Source: Diphasiastrum complanatum (Eukaryota; Streptophyta; Lycopodiopsida; Lycopodiales; Lycopodiaceae). From it: a DNA stretch of 60,000 bases. The notes beneath the pieces are model-generated. The model searched no databases, was not told the DNA's origin, and was given only the letters and a program-made list of their open reading frames with translations. Position 1 is the first letter of the stretch. Each line of letters begins with the position of its first letter. Shown here one piece after another: positions 34,150 through 44,463 of this stretch. The position numbers and the translations under genes are program-made. The stretch covers positions 49,006,599 to 49,066,598 of the forward strand of contig CM055109.1 in assembly GCA_029204225.1 (NCBI GenBank), written 5' to 3'.

Positions 34150-34762
34150 GACTCACACGTGTGGAGGATAATACTTGTGTGGCCTGTTTACAAAGAGTAA
34201 AGTACTCAAGCTTAGAAATGCATTTCAATCACAAAAACACAAGACAAATGTGGAAAATACAAGCAAGACTAGAATTTGCCAATGTCACATCAACTTCTCA
34301 TTGATTTGGTTGATCCCTTTATAGATCAAGTACATCCATGAGCTGTGTACTGTCCAGCAAGCTTTCACATGTGTGAAGAGTGCCTAGTCATCCAGATCCA
34401 CCAATGGGAGCCATATGTGCTCATTTCCCAAAGTTGACTATTCACTTTCGCTAGAAGACAAAAAGCTAGTCTTCCATATTTATAGAAATATTCTCTATAA
34501 AATAGGATCTAATCTTCTTATCGTATCAATTAGAAGCTTATCCACACGTGTGAATGGTATCTTGACATGTGTGAGTAATAACTCATTCACATGGAAGTCC
34601 AATCTATTTACATAAAGTTTGACCAATTTGACCAATTTCAAGATTCTACTCTTGAAAGGCCAATTTCACACTAGTGTAGATCAGGCTAAAATCAATCTAA
34701 CTTTATAAAAGTGACTTATGTACATTTTTTCACATGTGGGAATAGACTCCACACGTGTGAGA
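34150..34762. promoter_or_regulatory. cluster of CACACGTGTG-type palindromes
   Basis: Six sites in about 610 bp: CACACGTGTG near 34,154, 34,543 and 34,750, and the variant CACATGTGTG, ACATGTGTGA or CACATGTGGG near 34,366, 34,565 and 34,731. The core ACACGTGT contains the G-box-like CACGTG known to bind plant bZIP and bHLH factors. No gene start is visible next to it, so a regulatory role is only a suggestion. Confidence 0.3.
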
Positions 34763-35430
34763 TCCTATCAAGATCAATTATTTTAAAATCTACAAGGTAC
34801 ATCAATTTGGAAGTGATATTTTGAACACCTTTGTCCACCAACAGTGGGGTATTCCTAGCTTCTCGATACAATGGGATATTCACAATATATTCTTGTAGCA
34901 TTTATTCATTTATCTTCTTTTCTATTTGATCCAAGCTCCAAAATTTGGCTCCTTTTCTAGCCATATATATATATCTGTTAAGATTTTTGGATTTGAAGTT
35001 AATGTGTGAATATTGTTTCAAATGGACATACTAGGTGTTTGTTCTGCAGGGCTTTTGTAGCCACAACCAAGTTAGCCACAATAGGAAATAAACATGATCC
35101 ATCAGATATTTGAGCAGGTTCTTGCCAAGAAATGCAGGAAGTATTGAGAATTCTTGATTGACTTGCCTTTCAACAACAAAAAACATGAAATTGTCAAACC
35201 ATATAGTTTGAAGTAAAAACATTGTAGAGCCTAAGATGCTCCGCATAAAAGCTGTAAATAAGGGTCAGGTACAGTTGTGCCCAGTAATTGTCCAATATCC
35301 TATTCCTGAAAAAAGATTTTAGCTACAGCCATAACCTCAAAATAAACAAAGCAATTAAAGATTATAATTGTTATTGTTGTGCACGTAGGATTGTGTTGTG
35401 TTGTATAAAAAAAGTGACAACTTGAATTAC

Positions 35431-35587
35431 CTTCTACTCATGCTCCAGTTCACGAAGAAAGCTGGTAAGTTTTGAGTCGTCACTTTCCAAGCAAATGCAA
35501 TGTCGATTGCTTTGGCTGGATGCCTGTGCTAGGTTGCTTGTCCCAGCAAAGAGATCAACAACAACGTCTTCTTGTTTGATTTTGTAC
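35431..35587 (-). pseudogene. AdoMet-dependent methyltransferase-like exon
   Basis: The minus-strand frame contains YKIKQEDVVVDLFAGTSNLA, then NRHCICLESDD and LTSFLRELE. The layout is a beta strand, D-x-F-x-G, about 20 residues, then R-x-x-x-x-x-E-x-D. This is the AdoMet-binding motif I region of N6-adenine/N4-cytosine-type DNA methylases, usually seen at their C-terminal end (consensus VLDPFxGSGTT...R...IGIE). The exon probably ends at 35,431 before GTAATT; an in-frame TAG just before it is CAG changed. It lies about 650 bases downstream of, and on the same strand as, the MULE-like gene ending at 36,239. The catalytic (N/D)PP(Y/W/F) motif is not seen. Whether it belongs to the same transcript is inference. 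Confidence 0.45.
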
Positions 35588-36238
35588 CTTTTGCAAAAGA
35601 ATTAGTTTCCTCAAGAACGCAAGTTTTTGGCTATAGTCCGTGCATAGAAGCTTGTTGTAGAAGTGCTTACTGCCGCATCATCTGTATCAATCAAGTATGG
35701 ATGCTGCTGGAGACTCCAATCATGATTGATAGAGGTTGGATGATGTTTTTGCTAAGGTGGGAAGGTAGGCAAAATTTGTGCAAAGAAGCGGAAGCTACTT
35801 AATATCAAGGAAATTACTTGGGATGTATTCAATCTTCTAGGTCCAGGACCATCTGAAAATACATTTTCAACTGTCTTTTTGACGTTACCACACATGGGGA
35901 ACATGCTTTTCAACATTTCCTATGTCAGCATGGAGCTCTCAATCTCTTCTTTCTATTGAGCATACTATGAGCTGTTTGGTTCAACGTCAATGGTTGTTTT
36001 GCTTTATGAAAGATGTTGACCCCTTGTAAAAAAGTACTTAACTTCATGGGCACAATATTAAGAATGGTTTCTTTGGTGACATGGCCCTGATTACCTTTGA
36101 GTAATTAGTGCATTCGATCATTTTGCTAGAGATTTCATTCATCAAGATAACAACATAATCTTATGGCCAAGTGTGGGAACGGATCCCCAAGTACTAGCTC
36201 TGAACTCTTCTTATATAGGTACATGCACTTGATCATGT
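35588..36238 (-). other. stretch between MULE-like exon 4 and methyltransferase-like exon
   Basis: Minus-strand frames such as GHVTKETILNIVPMKLSTF and SFYARTIAKNL read smoothly for short distances between stops, so this may be decayed coding sequence linking the two parts. I cannot assign a domain. Confidence 0.3.
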
Positions 36239-38878
36239 TTAGTTGTAGCAACAATGAGCTATTATGTTCTCCAATAGTTGGTGAGCTAGTGAGGGCTTCC
36301 TTCTTGTGCTTGATGTTGAAAGAAATTCTATCGGCTCTGTACAGGGGGTGGGTTCTGAGGATTTTGCACCCCCTGGAATGTGGCCAGTGAAATTATGTGA
36401 TTTAGTAGCTCCTACCTGAAGAGACATTGTTTCTATCTGAAACCCTCCACGCACGAGCATATTTGCTTCTGCGTCAGATTGGTGCCAAGTGCAATGGGCC
36501 AAACACTTGGAATCTTGTTCGGGATAGGGCAAATGCTCTTCTCTGGCTGCCAGGTGTGCGTAACATCGGTGTTGCAAAACCACATCATTTGCTGGGTTTT
36601 GCCATTTGGGTGTGTCCTTGTAGACCAGAATTGGGCGTAGACACCCCTTTTGAGCAATTTGAAATTCCATTTCCACATTGTCGGGGCAACCAACCCAAGA
36701 ATTTGATGCAGCTGCTATGTAACTACCTGGTTCAAATGGTTTGGAGCACGACACTGTGGAGGGAAAGTCCATATTTCTAGGCTGACCCTTATTCTTTCGC
36801 TTCACATTCTCAAAGTTGAACTCTGGTCTATGACTACTATTCTGCTCGACGTCAACAACAACAGTTGGCCATCTTTTCCGTCATACTGTGTCCATATCCC
36901 CATCGAGACCTGCCGGTGCATGGTGCATTGGTGTCCCAAACACAACATTCTGGATAGTCTTGAGCACCTCATGAGGCAGGGTTGGATTGTGAGATGCACT
37001 TTGGTTTATCAATGTCTCCAAGCTTGGTCCCTCCCCCAAATGTCTGCCAAGTGTGTACACATGTTGCTTTGCATTCAGAAGTAGAGCACTAGTCATATCT
37101 GACACAAAAGCATTGTAAAACGAGATTGAGTTGCGATGCCCCTCACCCACAAGCCAACTGCCATGCTTTGATTCAGAGAGATTGGTTCTTGGAGTGTTAG
37201 CCCCCTTCGCGGCACTCACAACCTGTGTGCATTCAAACAAACATTTATTTAACAACACATTGGCATAATTGCAGATCAAAGTTTGAAACTACTACGATTG
37301 GTATTCTTGTGTGGGAAAACTCACCGACACCATGCAGTCGTCCCAATGAGCAATTCGCACATTCCACCAATTCATCCAACTATCCACGATTGGTATGTCA
37401 ACATCTCGCACTTTTCCAGTCCTCCACCATTGTTGAATCATGCGATATTTTGCAAGCGTCTCATCTTTAGTGCCCGCGGTTCGCCACCGCTCACACATAT
37501 CTTTATGCTCTCTTTGTGACTCTTTGAAGACAAACTTGGTGGTGTGTATATCGAGGCTTTGTTCCCAGTGAAATAAACAAGATCGCTCGCGTCCAGCCAT
37601 CTCATTGTCAGTGCCACTATTGTGCACTGCACAAACTACTCTCCAGTTTGCTTGTGCTTCATCTGCCATAAAGCCAAAAAAATTTGCTTTTACTTTTGCA
37701 GCTTGTTCAACAACAAGATTCAATTGATTCCAGAATAGCATTTGTGATTCCATATCTTCCTCTTTCATCTCGCATGTGGCTATCGTCAGAAGTTCCTGGA
37801 TGCTGTAAAAAAAAAAGGGAGAGATGTAAGAGCTTGAAATTCAGAGGATCCCTTTGGAGAATGGCACATGTATAACAAGATTGATGCTTACATATTACCT
37901 GGGGTCATAAACATGGCATGCCATGGTTGTCCACCGTGTAACACGTCTGGTGTGATCAAATTGTACCCATGCCTTGCTGAGGTCCCCATTGGAGTCTCTT
38001 TGCATTCGGCGTACAAGATTCACATCGGATGCAGGCCCTGTAATCGACATTTTGAACACAAAGCAATGCTCATTAGGTGTTCCTTGTCCGAGAAAGAGCT
38101 ATCGTGGAAGAATTCATACATTGAGTCCTTTTTAAGTAACAACACACTATCCAGACCTTCCCAAGGGGCATCAGTTTTTGTCTTGCCACTGACCATTCTT
38201 CTCAACCTGCATGTCCATATTATATCAGTTTATTCATTCAGAAATATACTTTCAGAATGAATGCACAGAATTTGCATGCAAAGTATGAACTTATCGTCTA
38301 TTCTTTACCAGGGGGACCATTTCTTCCAAAAAGTTTGAGAGTTCGAGGTCCCCAACAGTGTCATTTTGAGCTCGGTCTTCTTTCAGCATTGTGGCCATGA
38401 TGAGTTCCTTGGCAATGCTCATTTGCACCTTTCTTGGGCCAGCCGCTTTGTCCAATGCCACGACCTTGTCGACAAGTGATCGTGTTCTTGGAATGCTTGC
38501 TTGGTTGGTTCCTGGTTGCACGTAATGTTCATCTTTGCCAATGTGAACCATTAGCCTTGAGTAATGCACTTCTTTTGGCATCACATAGTAGACAGTGCAT
38601 GGACACGATCCCACACACACAACTACCTTCTTGTAGAAGGCACACACAATAGTGCCAGCACCATCGACAAGTAGTCCAACTGGACACTTTTGCTTCATCG
38701 TGCCCTTGAAAAAGGTGGTGTTTTTTTTGGCACCATTCAGAAAGTATGGACAAGTCACTCTTTGGCATTCCAACATGCCCACACAATAGCTCATATGCAT
38801 GACACCGTCAAATATGATATTGCTAGTGACAGGTGTCGTCCAAAAATGGCCATCGTATCTTTGTTCCATACCCCGCAT
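36239..38878 (-). pseudogene. decayed MULE-like transposase gene, four exons rejoining in phase
   Basis: Exon 38,878-38,309 is Cys/His-rich (SYCVGMLEC, CPYF, CPCTVYYVMP, HYSRLMVHIG). Exon 38,206-37,899 reads EHCFVFKMSITGP and RRVTRWTTMACHVYDP. Exon 37,802-37,325 reads CEMKEEDMESQMLFWNQLN and FFGFMADEAQANWRVV, then ERSCLFHWEQSLDIH, matching the central catalytic region of Mutator-like transposases. Exon 37,222-36,239 reads RTNLSESKHGSW and ends in a Cys-containing segment (VGCPDN...KGC) that could be a worn SWIM-type zinc finger. Introns of 102, 96 and 102 bases have GT-AG ends, and phases agree at all joins (0, 2 and 0). In-frame stops lie at 38,171, 38,147, 38,132, 38,114 and 38,099 and at 36,881; all fit C-to-T change of CAG, CAA or CGA. 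It was once a spliced protein gene of about 780 codons or more. Confidence 0.65.
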
Positions 38879-39460
38879 TCCATTGTTGAAGCAACTTCGT
38901 CAAAGTGGAGGAACCTAGTCTTGACAAGATCATCGCAATGGCACTCTTTGCACGCTTGGTTGTTTCTGGCCTTACCGTTTCGTCATCAAGTGGTGTCCAT
39001 TTTCCTGCATTCGATGGTCTGTCTTCTGGACTATCGAGATTTATTGTCGCGGTGCTGTGCTTACAAAATTCAGGTGATCGTAGGCTAACAGTACTTTGAC
39101 ATTCCCGGTACTGTCGTTTTTCTATCTCATCCTCCGATGTGTCGATGCTATCCAAATTTATTGTGCCATGCATATAGTACTGGAATTTGCTTTGAAATTG
39201 ACCTCATATTGTATGGACATGCTTTCATCCAAGAGGAAATGATCCCCCCCTTCGATATCTGTGTAAATTTGTAGTGGGATTGAGGTTCTTACATCATCGA
39301 TGGTGGTCACCACTGCAGATTTGCTATGAAAAGAGTGCTCGTTTTCCAATCTCATCTACAGTAGTCTTTTGCTCACAATACGTTTTCTCTCGATAAAGGA
39401 TAGGTTGATGCTAGGGATGTCATCTCCTTTGAATGTTATGCTTGTCTGGCATTGCCACTG
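38823..39460 (-). pseudogene. probable N-terminal part of the MULE-like gene
   Basis: Frames 39,355-39,158 and 39,173-38,823 are open on the same strand directly upstream. They contain ITFKGDDIPSINLSFIERKR (at about 39,440), INLDSIDTSEDE and INLDSPED, an acidic repeat-like motif, and MILSRLGSSTLTKLLQQW. A frame change near 38,850-38,880 is needed to reach exon 1. The true start codon is not clear. Confidence 0.4.
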
Positions 39461-39589
39461 AAAATATAGCAGTCAAAGAGAGACCTATAAAATTATGAGA
39501 AAAATGGTATATGGAATAATTGTTTGGTACATTATGTTACATACATGTATTCAGTTTGCAATGACTAAGATACACCTGCAATATCTAAA

Positions 39590-39930
39590 CAGACTACAAA
39601 GATGTCAAACGTGGTAGATGAGAAAAAAAAATTGAAGTTCATAATGACTTCAATGTTTGGCAATATTCAGGTGGATAATAAACATGTGGCATGTTGCAAT
39701 GGATACGATATGTTCAGGTCATACTGACTACATTAGTTTGCATTGTTTGGATAAACAACAAGCATGACAAACGTGGAAAATGATATAATGACATCAATCC
39801 TCTATAGTATTGAGATAGACAATAAACTTGTCAAATGCGGCAATGATTATATATAGCCCAGTTGAAATGACTACAACAGTTTGCAATTTTGTAGATAGAC
39901 AACAAGCATGTCAAACGTGGATAATCATAA
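39590..39930. repeat. degenerate tandem repeat, unit about 75-80 bp, five copies
   Basis: Each unit has ACAACAAGCATGTCAAACGTGG or a variant (at about 39,598, 39,676, 39,757, 39,818 and 39,900), followed by an ATAATGACTTCAAT-like block and a TTTGCAAT block. It lies just upstream of the MULE-like gene (in its direction of transcription). Confidence 0.65.
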
Positions 39931-40029
39931 AATATATTAATCATGCAAATATAATGAGCTACTGATAGGTCTTTTACATCCAAAAAGACATACCTGCACA
40001 CTGATTGCACCAATGATCGATGCAAAAGA

Positions 40030-40215
40030 ACAAGCTCTACAGAAAAAGCTCTCGAATAGGCTCCTCAGTCTTCACCAAAAGCAGGGAACATAGGCCCCAC
40101 ACAAAGTTTTAGAACAGACTTTGCACAGTCGTCACCAAAAGCAGAATAACACTGGCTTTACACAGAAAGCTCCAGAACATGCTCCACATAAAAATCTCTA
40201 GAATAGGCTCCACAC
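40030..40215. repeat. second short tandem array, unit about 62 bp
   Basis: Blocks CTACAGAAAAAGCTC, CACACAAAGTTTTAGAACAG, TACACAGAAAGCTCCAGAAC and CACATAAAAATCTCTAGAAT alternate with CTTCACCAAAAGCAG or CGTCACCAAAAGCAG, giving two full and two partial units. It lies between the first array and the (GA)n run. Confidence 0.55.
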
Positions 40216-40345
40216 GCAATGCTTTTCAAACCAAAAACCAGCCAGCTGTAACTAGATAAGTGTAAAAAAAAGAGAGAGTCAGAGATAGAGGACAGCTAGC
40301 CAAGTTCCAACGGGAGAGACAGTGACTCAGCCAGGGCGCAGCCAT

Positions 40346-40523
<178 letters not shown>

Positions 40524-40559
40524 ATTCATGCTCCAGATAGCCAGTGTGAGAGTTAGAGC

Positions 40560-40851
40560 TCGTTCATGTCTAGAGAGATAGAGAAGCATCATGCTTTCTT
40601 TGGCCACTAGCAATATTTCTTGCATATCTTGCAAGAAATCTACTACAGCTTGCACCTTGAGACCTTTGAGTCCGACCGAAACTGGAGAATGTGGCTGAAA
40701 GCCATACATCAGCATAAAAGGACTGAATCCGATGGCAGAATGCTTAGCACTATTGTGCACGAACTCAACCAAAGGGAAATACTTTTCCCAATCAGACTGT
40801 CGGTGAGAAACATATGCTCTAAGCATATCTTCCAACGTTTGTCTGTCTGTT
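40560..40851 (-). pseudogene. outer gypsy element: integrase, C-terminal half
   Basis: Reads LEDMLRAYVSHRQSDWEKYF, LVEFVHNSAKHSAIGFSPF and MLMYGFQPHSP, the conserved stretch after the catalytic Glu of gypsy integrase. The 5' end, QTD, continues the DGQ at which the other half stops (52,121). The two halves therefore flank the inserted element 40,852-52,120. The integrase end, chromodomain if any, and 3' LTR are lost at the (GA)n run. Confidence 0.8.
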
Positions 40852-40880
40852 TGTTCACAGATTCTCTGAATCTGTGAACA
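40852..40880. repeat. perfect 13-bp hairpin at the LTR end
   Basis: TGTTCACAGATTC, a 3-base loop TCT, then GAATCTGTGAACA. It forms the last 29 bases of U5. Confidence 0.9.
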
Positions 40881-41572
40881 CGGTTCTGTTGTTCTTTTAC
40901 TTCTTTGTTCTTTTTTCGTTCTTTTGTAGTTACAGTTCTTACGGATCTTCTTCCTATTAGAACAGTTACTAAATAGAAGTGTTACTCAGGTTGCAGCGTG
41001 TATTTCCCAGCCTGTCAGTGGGAGTCGCGGATCCGATACTCAGCTACATGCATTAACCAGACATAGCTCAAGAAGATCAACGTTCTGAAACAATGAGAAA
41101 TCCTACCACTATCTACTAAATCAAAAAGCGATCAAGAACAAGATTACCTACTGAAACAAGGAACAAGAAACAAGTAACTAGATTCCTAACAGCATTTTAA
41201 CAGTCTAAGAATCAAAAAACACTCATTTTTTGATGCCTAGATTGCTCAAGAACAATCAAAAACTGGAATGTAAGAAAGTATGCAAGATCTACACCACTAT
41301 TCCAGCCTATTTAGTTTACTTGAGTGTTGATTCCTACCTTATTTCACAAACAAGAAATGAATCCTAATCCACAACTAAGCAAGAAACAAGGAAACAAGAA
41401 AGTAGTTAATCCACAATGCAAGGAAATCAAGCATGCTCATAGAAACTTCACTCAAGAACATTGCCATGAACAAGGAGCTTAGCAATAATCAAGAACTCAT
41501 GGAGGATCTTCTTTATTTGCTCAAGAGACCTTGACAATACATTCAAAGCTCCCTCACAAGAGAGGGGAGCCC

Positions 41573-41580
41573 TTAAATAA
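41573..41580 (-). promoter_or_regulatory. TATA-like box in 3' LTR
   Basis: TTATTTAA on the minus strand, at the expected U3/R boundary. The matching position is absent from the 5' LTR copy, which is cut off a few bases before it. Confidence 0.45.
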
Positions 41581-41952
41581 GCAAGAAGGTTGTCCATGTG
41601 GAGCCCAAGTGGCAATTCCACCAAATTAGAAATTACATGTGAAATTTGCCCTTCCACTAAAGGTCACCATCAAACGGTGGCTCACTCTAACTAATTTAAG
41701 TGGGGTCTACATTTATTTACAAAGCCTAGGAAATATGATTAGCTCCTACATGGTCGTTCCTTCTTTGGGATACACCATGTAGGCTCACATAGATATTTCA
41801 CTATCATCCTTGCTAGTAATTTCTCGGCTCTCATGCTCGGCTCTCAGCTTCTTCTGCTCTCCTCCTTCTAAGACCTCCTCGGTCATGGGTGAGAGGTATT
41901 CTGTGTCTTCGGCTTGGCTCAGCATCTGGGGATTCTCTGGAATCTGCTAACA

Positions 41953-41970
41953 TTATTCACCCCTAATTTG
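41953..41970 (-). other. polypurine-like tract
   Basis: AAATTAGGGGTGAATAA directly before the LTR start TGTTAGCA. It is not a perfect purine run but is in the right place for plus-strand priming. Confidence 0.5.
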
Positions 41971-42149
41971 TTGCAGGACCCACTGCAACACCAGTGATGT
42001 CTTTTCACTTGGCATTTGGAAAAACGTGGATCTTTGTTCGCTTTTCCGTAAAACCAGGTGCTTATTATCCGCAAAACTTATTTATTTATATTTGTTTTCT
42101 CAAAATTGGAAGTCTCTCAGTTGGCCGCTACATTCCAGCCTTCTTGAGA

Positions 42150-42869
42150 GCTTCTTGCGAGTCCTGCTCACCTTGTCGTCATGCCATTTGCTTTCTCTCG
42201 CTCATCTTTCGTCCTAAGGCTTCAAAAACTTGGAAGCGAAGCTTACTTCAGAAATTGAGAGGCCCCAGGTATTCTCTTATCTTCTCCACAAAGCCCATTT
42301 CTTGCCAGTACTCCACCAATGTCACATAACATGACGACATGAAGGCCGCTCTATAGTATAGCCTGGCCATCATTTCATGGTCTTCTTCCGACTGGAGGGC
42401 TATATTCGGGTTGATCTTAATAAGATCCAAGCCTCAATCCCAGAAACAATCTTGCTACATCAAAAATGCCATAGATCTGCAATATTCGGCACTTTCTCGC
42501 ACGCAAAGATCGGCACTTGTTTTGTACTTGTGCTCGAAGTCGAGTAACTGCAGCCTCAGATCATCCGGGGAGATTCTCTTTGAAATTCCAAGAATGACTG
42601 GCCACTCGTGGCTTTTCTACCGGCCATGGGTTTCTGCGTTTGAGTGGCATGTAGAAGGGATCCACTCGCTTCCATGTCGGTGCCTTCAAATACTCTTGGA
42701 GTCGCCTGCTATCCTTCAGGACTTTATTCCGCCACTCCGGTTGCATTTGTAGCGATACGATGATCTCGGTCCCGGTGGAGTATTGGCTTTGATCTACGTC
42801 CTCTTTGCCTCCCCTCATATTGGGAGGATATTTCCTCTCAAACTTTTTTGACTCTCTTGTGTCAGCCAA
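42150..42869 (-). pseudogene. nested element extra ORF 3
   Basis: From 42,869: ESKKFERKYPPNMRGGKEDV, LQMQPEWRNKVLKDSRRLQE, then after a frame change LRLQLLDFEHKYKTSADLCV, DLIKINPNIALQSEEDHEMM, FMSSCYVTLVEYWQEMGF and LRFQVFEALGRKMSERKQMA. It is rich in charged helical sequence. I recognise no domain. It is the last coding segment before the 3' LTR. Confidence 0.45.
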
Positions 42870-42934
42870 TTTGCCTCTGGGCTTGGTAGGGGAAGTTGTC
42901 CTACGCAGTTGGAATGGCCTCGCCAGATAATCAT

Positions 42935-44284
42935 CTAGGGCCTTGGTGCCCGTTTCTTTTTCTTTGGCTTTCTCGCTTGTCGACGGCTCAGCTGCGCCCG
43001 TATCTTGTCTGGGCGAGAACCTTCTTGTCTCTGGTTGATCTGCCAGGAAGTCATCATCACCCCCATGTCGGTGTTAGTTTCTGGAAGGTCAGGGATGGAA
43101 TAATCTGGAGAGAGGGGTGCAGGAACGACAAGTTTCAGAGGGGGTGGGTTTAACAAATTATACGACGCACCGGAGGAGTGGAGTTGTTGGAGGAACTCAT
43201 CCCGTCGGGCCTTGTGTGTGTTAGCTGGACCTTTTGATGGGCCCATTATTTTGCTAGGAGGTGATGGAGAGAGGAAAGATGAAAGAATCGGGTAAGTTGA
43301 AATAAATGTTTCGGAAAAATTAAATGCAAAGTAGGAGGAGGGGTTAAAGGTGGGAGGGGGTTGAGGAAAAGTTCTGGAAGTAGCACCGGCTCTCTGGCCA
43401 CCTGATCCCGAGCTACCATCTGAAGATTGGGTTTGCATGTCCTGATTTCCTGCTCCATCATTTCCATCATCGTCTCATGGATTCGTTGATTGAGCACTTT
43501 CTTGGGCTTGGCACGTCGTGTCCCATAGTTGGTTCGCCTTGTCCAAGACTTGCTGCAGGGTCTTCATGGTATCTTCCAGCTGCTTCTGGGACTCCAGGAT
43601 GATCTTCTCTTGCTTGGCCACAATGTTTTCGAAATTTTTCTTTTCGCCCTCTCATTCTTGGATTAGCCTTACATATTTTTCCATCCAGATGGCTGAGGCT
43701 TGTGGGGCCTAGAATTGAATATCCTTGGGCTTGACTAGAGGAGCGTCGACTGTCATTGCACTCGATGATCCATCTCGTACTTGGTCGATTTGGACCTGGT
43801 GCTTCAGTTGCTGCTGGACCTCTTCTAGAGTGGTCTTCTCCCCGACCATCACAGATTTGATTTCCACTGTCTGTCTTTCTTTTTCTTTGGCCAGACTCTG
43901 ATGATGTTTAATTTCCTAGTCTTGATGCTGGACCTTGCTGTCGAGCATTTGATATTGGCTAACCAACCAATGCATATGGTAGCTCATTTTGAATAGGCCG
44001 ATCATTGAGCGTTTGGCTGCTTTGGTGAACTTATTAGGGTTAGTGAGGGTTGGGTACTGATCTGGAGTGTGGGATGGTGAGGCTAAACCAAAAAATAAAC
44101 GTGTTGTTAGAGCTGAAGATGGACGTGGAGGTGGAGGTAGTGGAGGGATGATGTTAGTAACTGTTGTGGTGGTGGTGGTGGTTAGTGGAGGGGTCAGACT
44201 TCTTCTTGGCTGCTTCTCCTTCTCTGGCTCATCGTCACTTATTTCCATCAGGTCCACAACATCAAAATATTGTGATGTGTCCAA
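42935..44284 (-). pseudogene. nested element extra ORF 2 (coiled-coil protein)
   Basis: A single frame of about 450 codons from ATG 44,284. It begins with an acidic stretch (LMEISDDEPEKEKQ), then a Thr run and a Pro run. The middle is a predicted coiled coil (LEEVQQQLKHQVQ; QKQLEDTMKTLQQVLDKANQ). A Ser/Gly/Pro-rich part follows, and it ends in a basic tail, RRQARKPKKKKRAPRP. Four in-frame stops (near 43,916, 43,710, 43,650 and 43,480) fit CAG-to-TAG or CGA-to-TGA. No family is recognised. Position after pol matches that of the extra or env-like ORFs of Tat/Athila elements, but I see no signal peptide or membrane segment. Confidence 0.6.
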
Positions 44285-44463
44285 TGTTGGACTTGTTGGG
44301 CCTATGGTTGTTGGTCTTGTGGTTGCTGAGCCACTTCCGTGACCTGGGGACTGGATATCCCCACTCCTCCCCCACCCAAAACTTGTGCCGATGGTGATGT
44401 TGGTGACGTTGGCATAGTAATCAGTGTGAGTGGGGCGGTGACTTGATCTGGCTGACCTGTGAC

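Larger units (their letters stand above)
40852..41952 (-). repeat. 3' LTR of the nested element
   Basis: On the minus strand it starts TGTTAGCAG and ends CTGTGAACA, matching as imperfect inverted ends (7 of 9). Length is 1101 bp. A TATA-like TTATTTAA is at 41,580-41,573. The U3 part (41,583-41,952) is repeated at 51,752-52,120 with about 24 differences in roughly 370 bases by hand count. Confidence 0.85.

Noticed and set aside
36427-36780. 117-codon plus-strand frame opposite the MULE-like exon 4
   Set aside because: The minus-strand frame is part of a spliced model with consistent phases; the plus frame has no domain.
40980-41952. LTR starting at TGTTAC 40,980
   Set aside because: TGTTCACAG at 40,852 pairs better with the other end (TGTTAGCAG), abuts the integrase coding sequence, and leaves flanks that resemble a target-site duplication.
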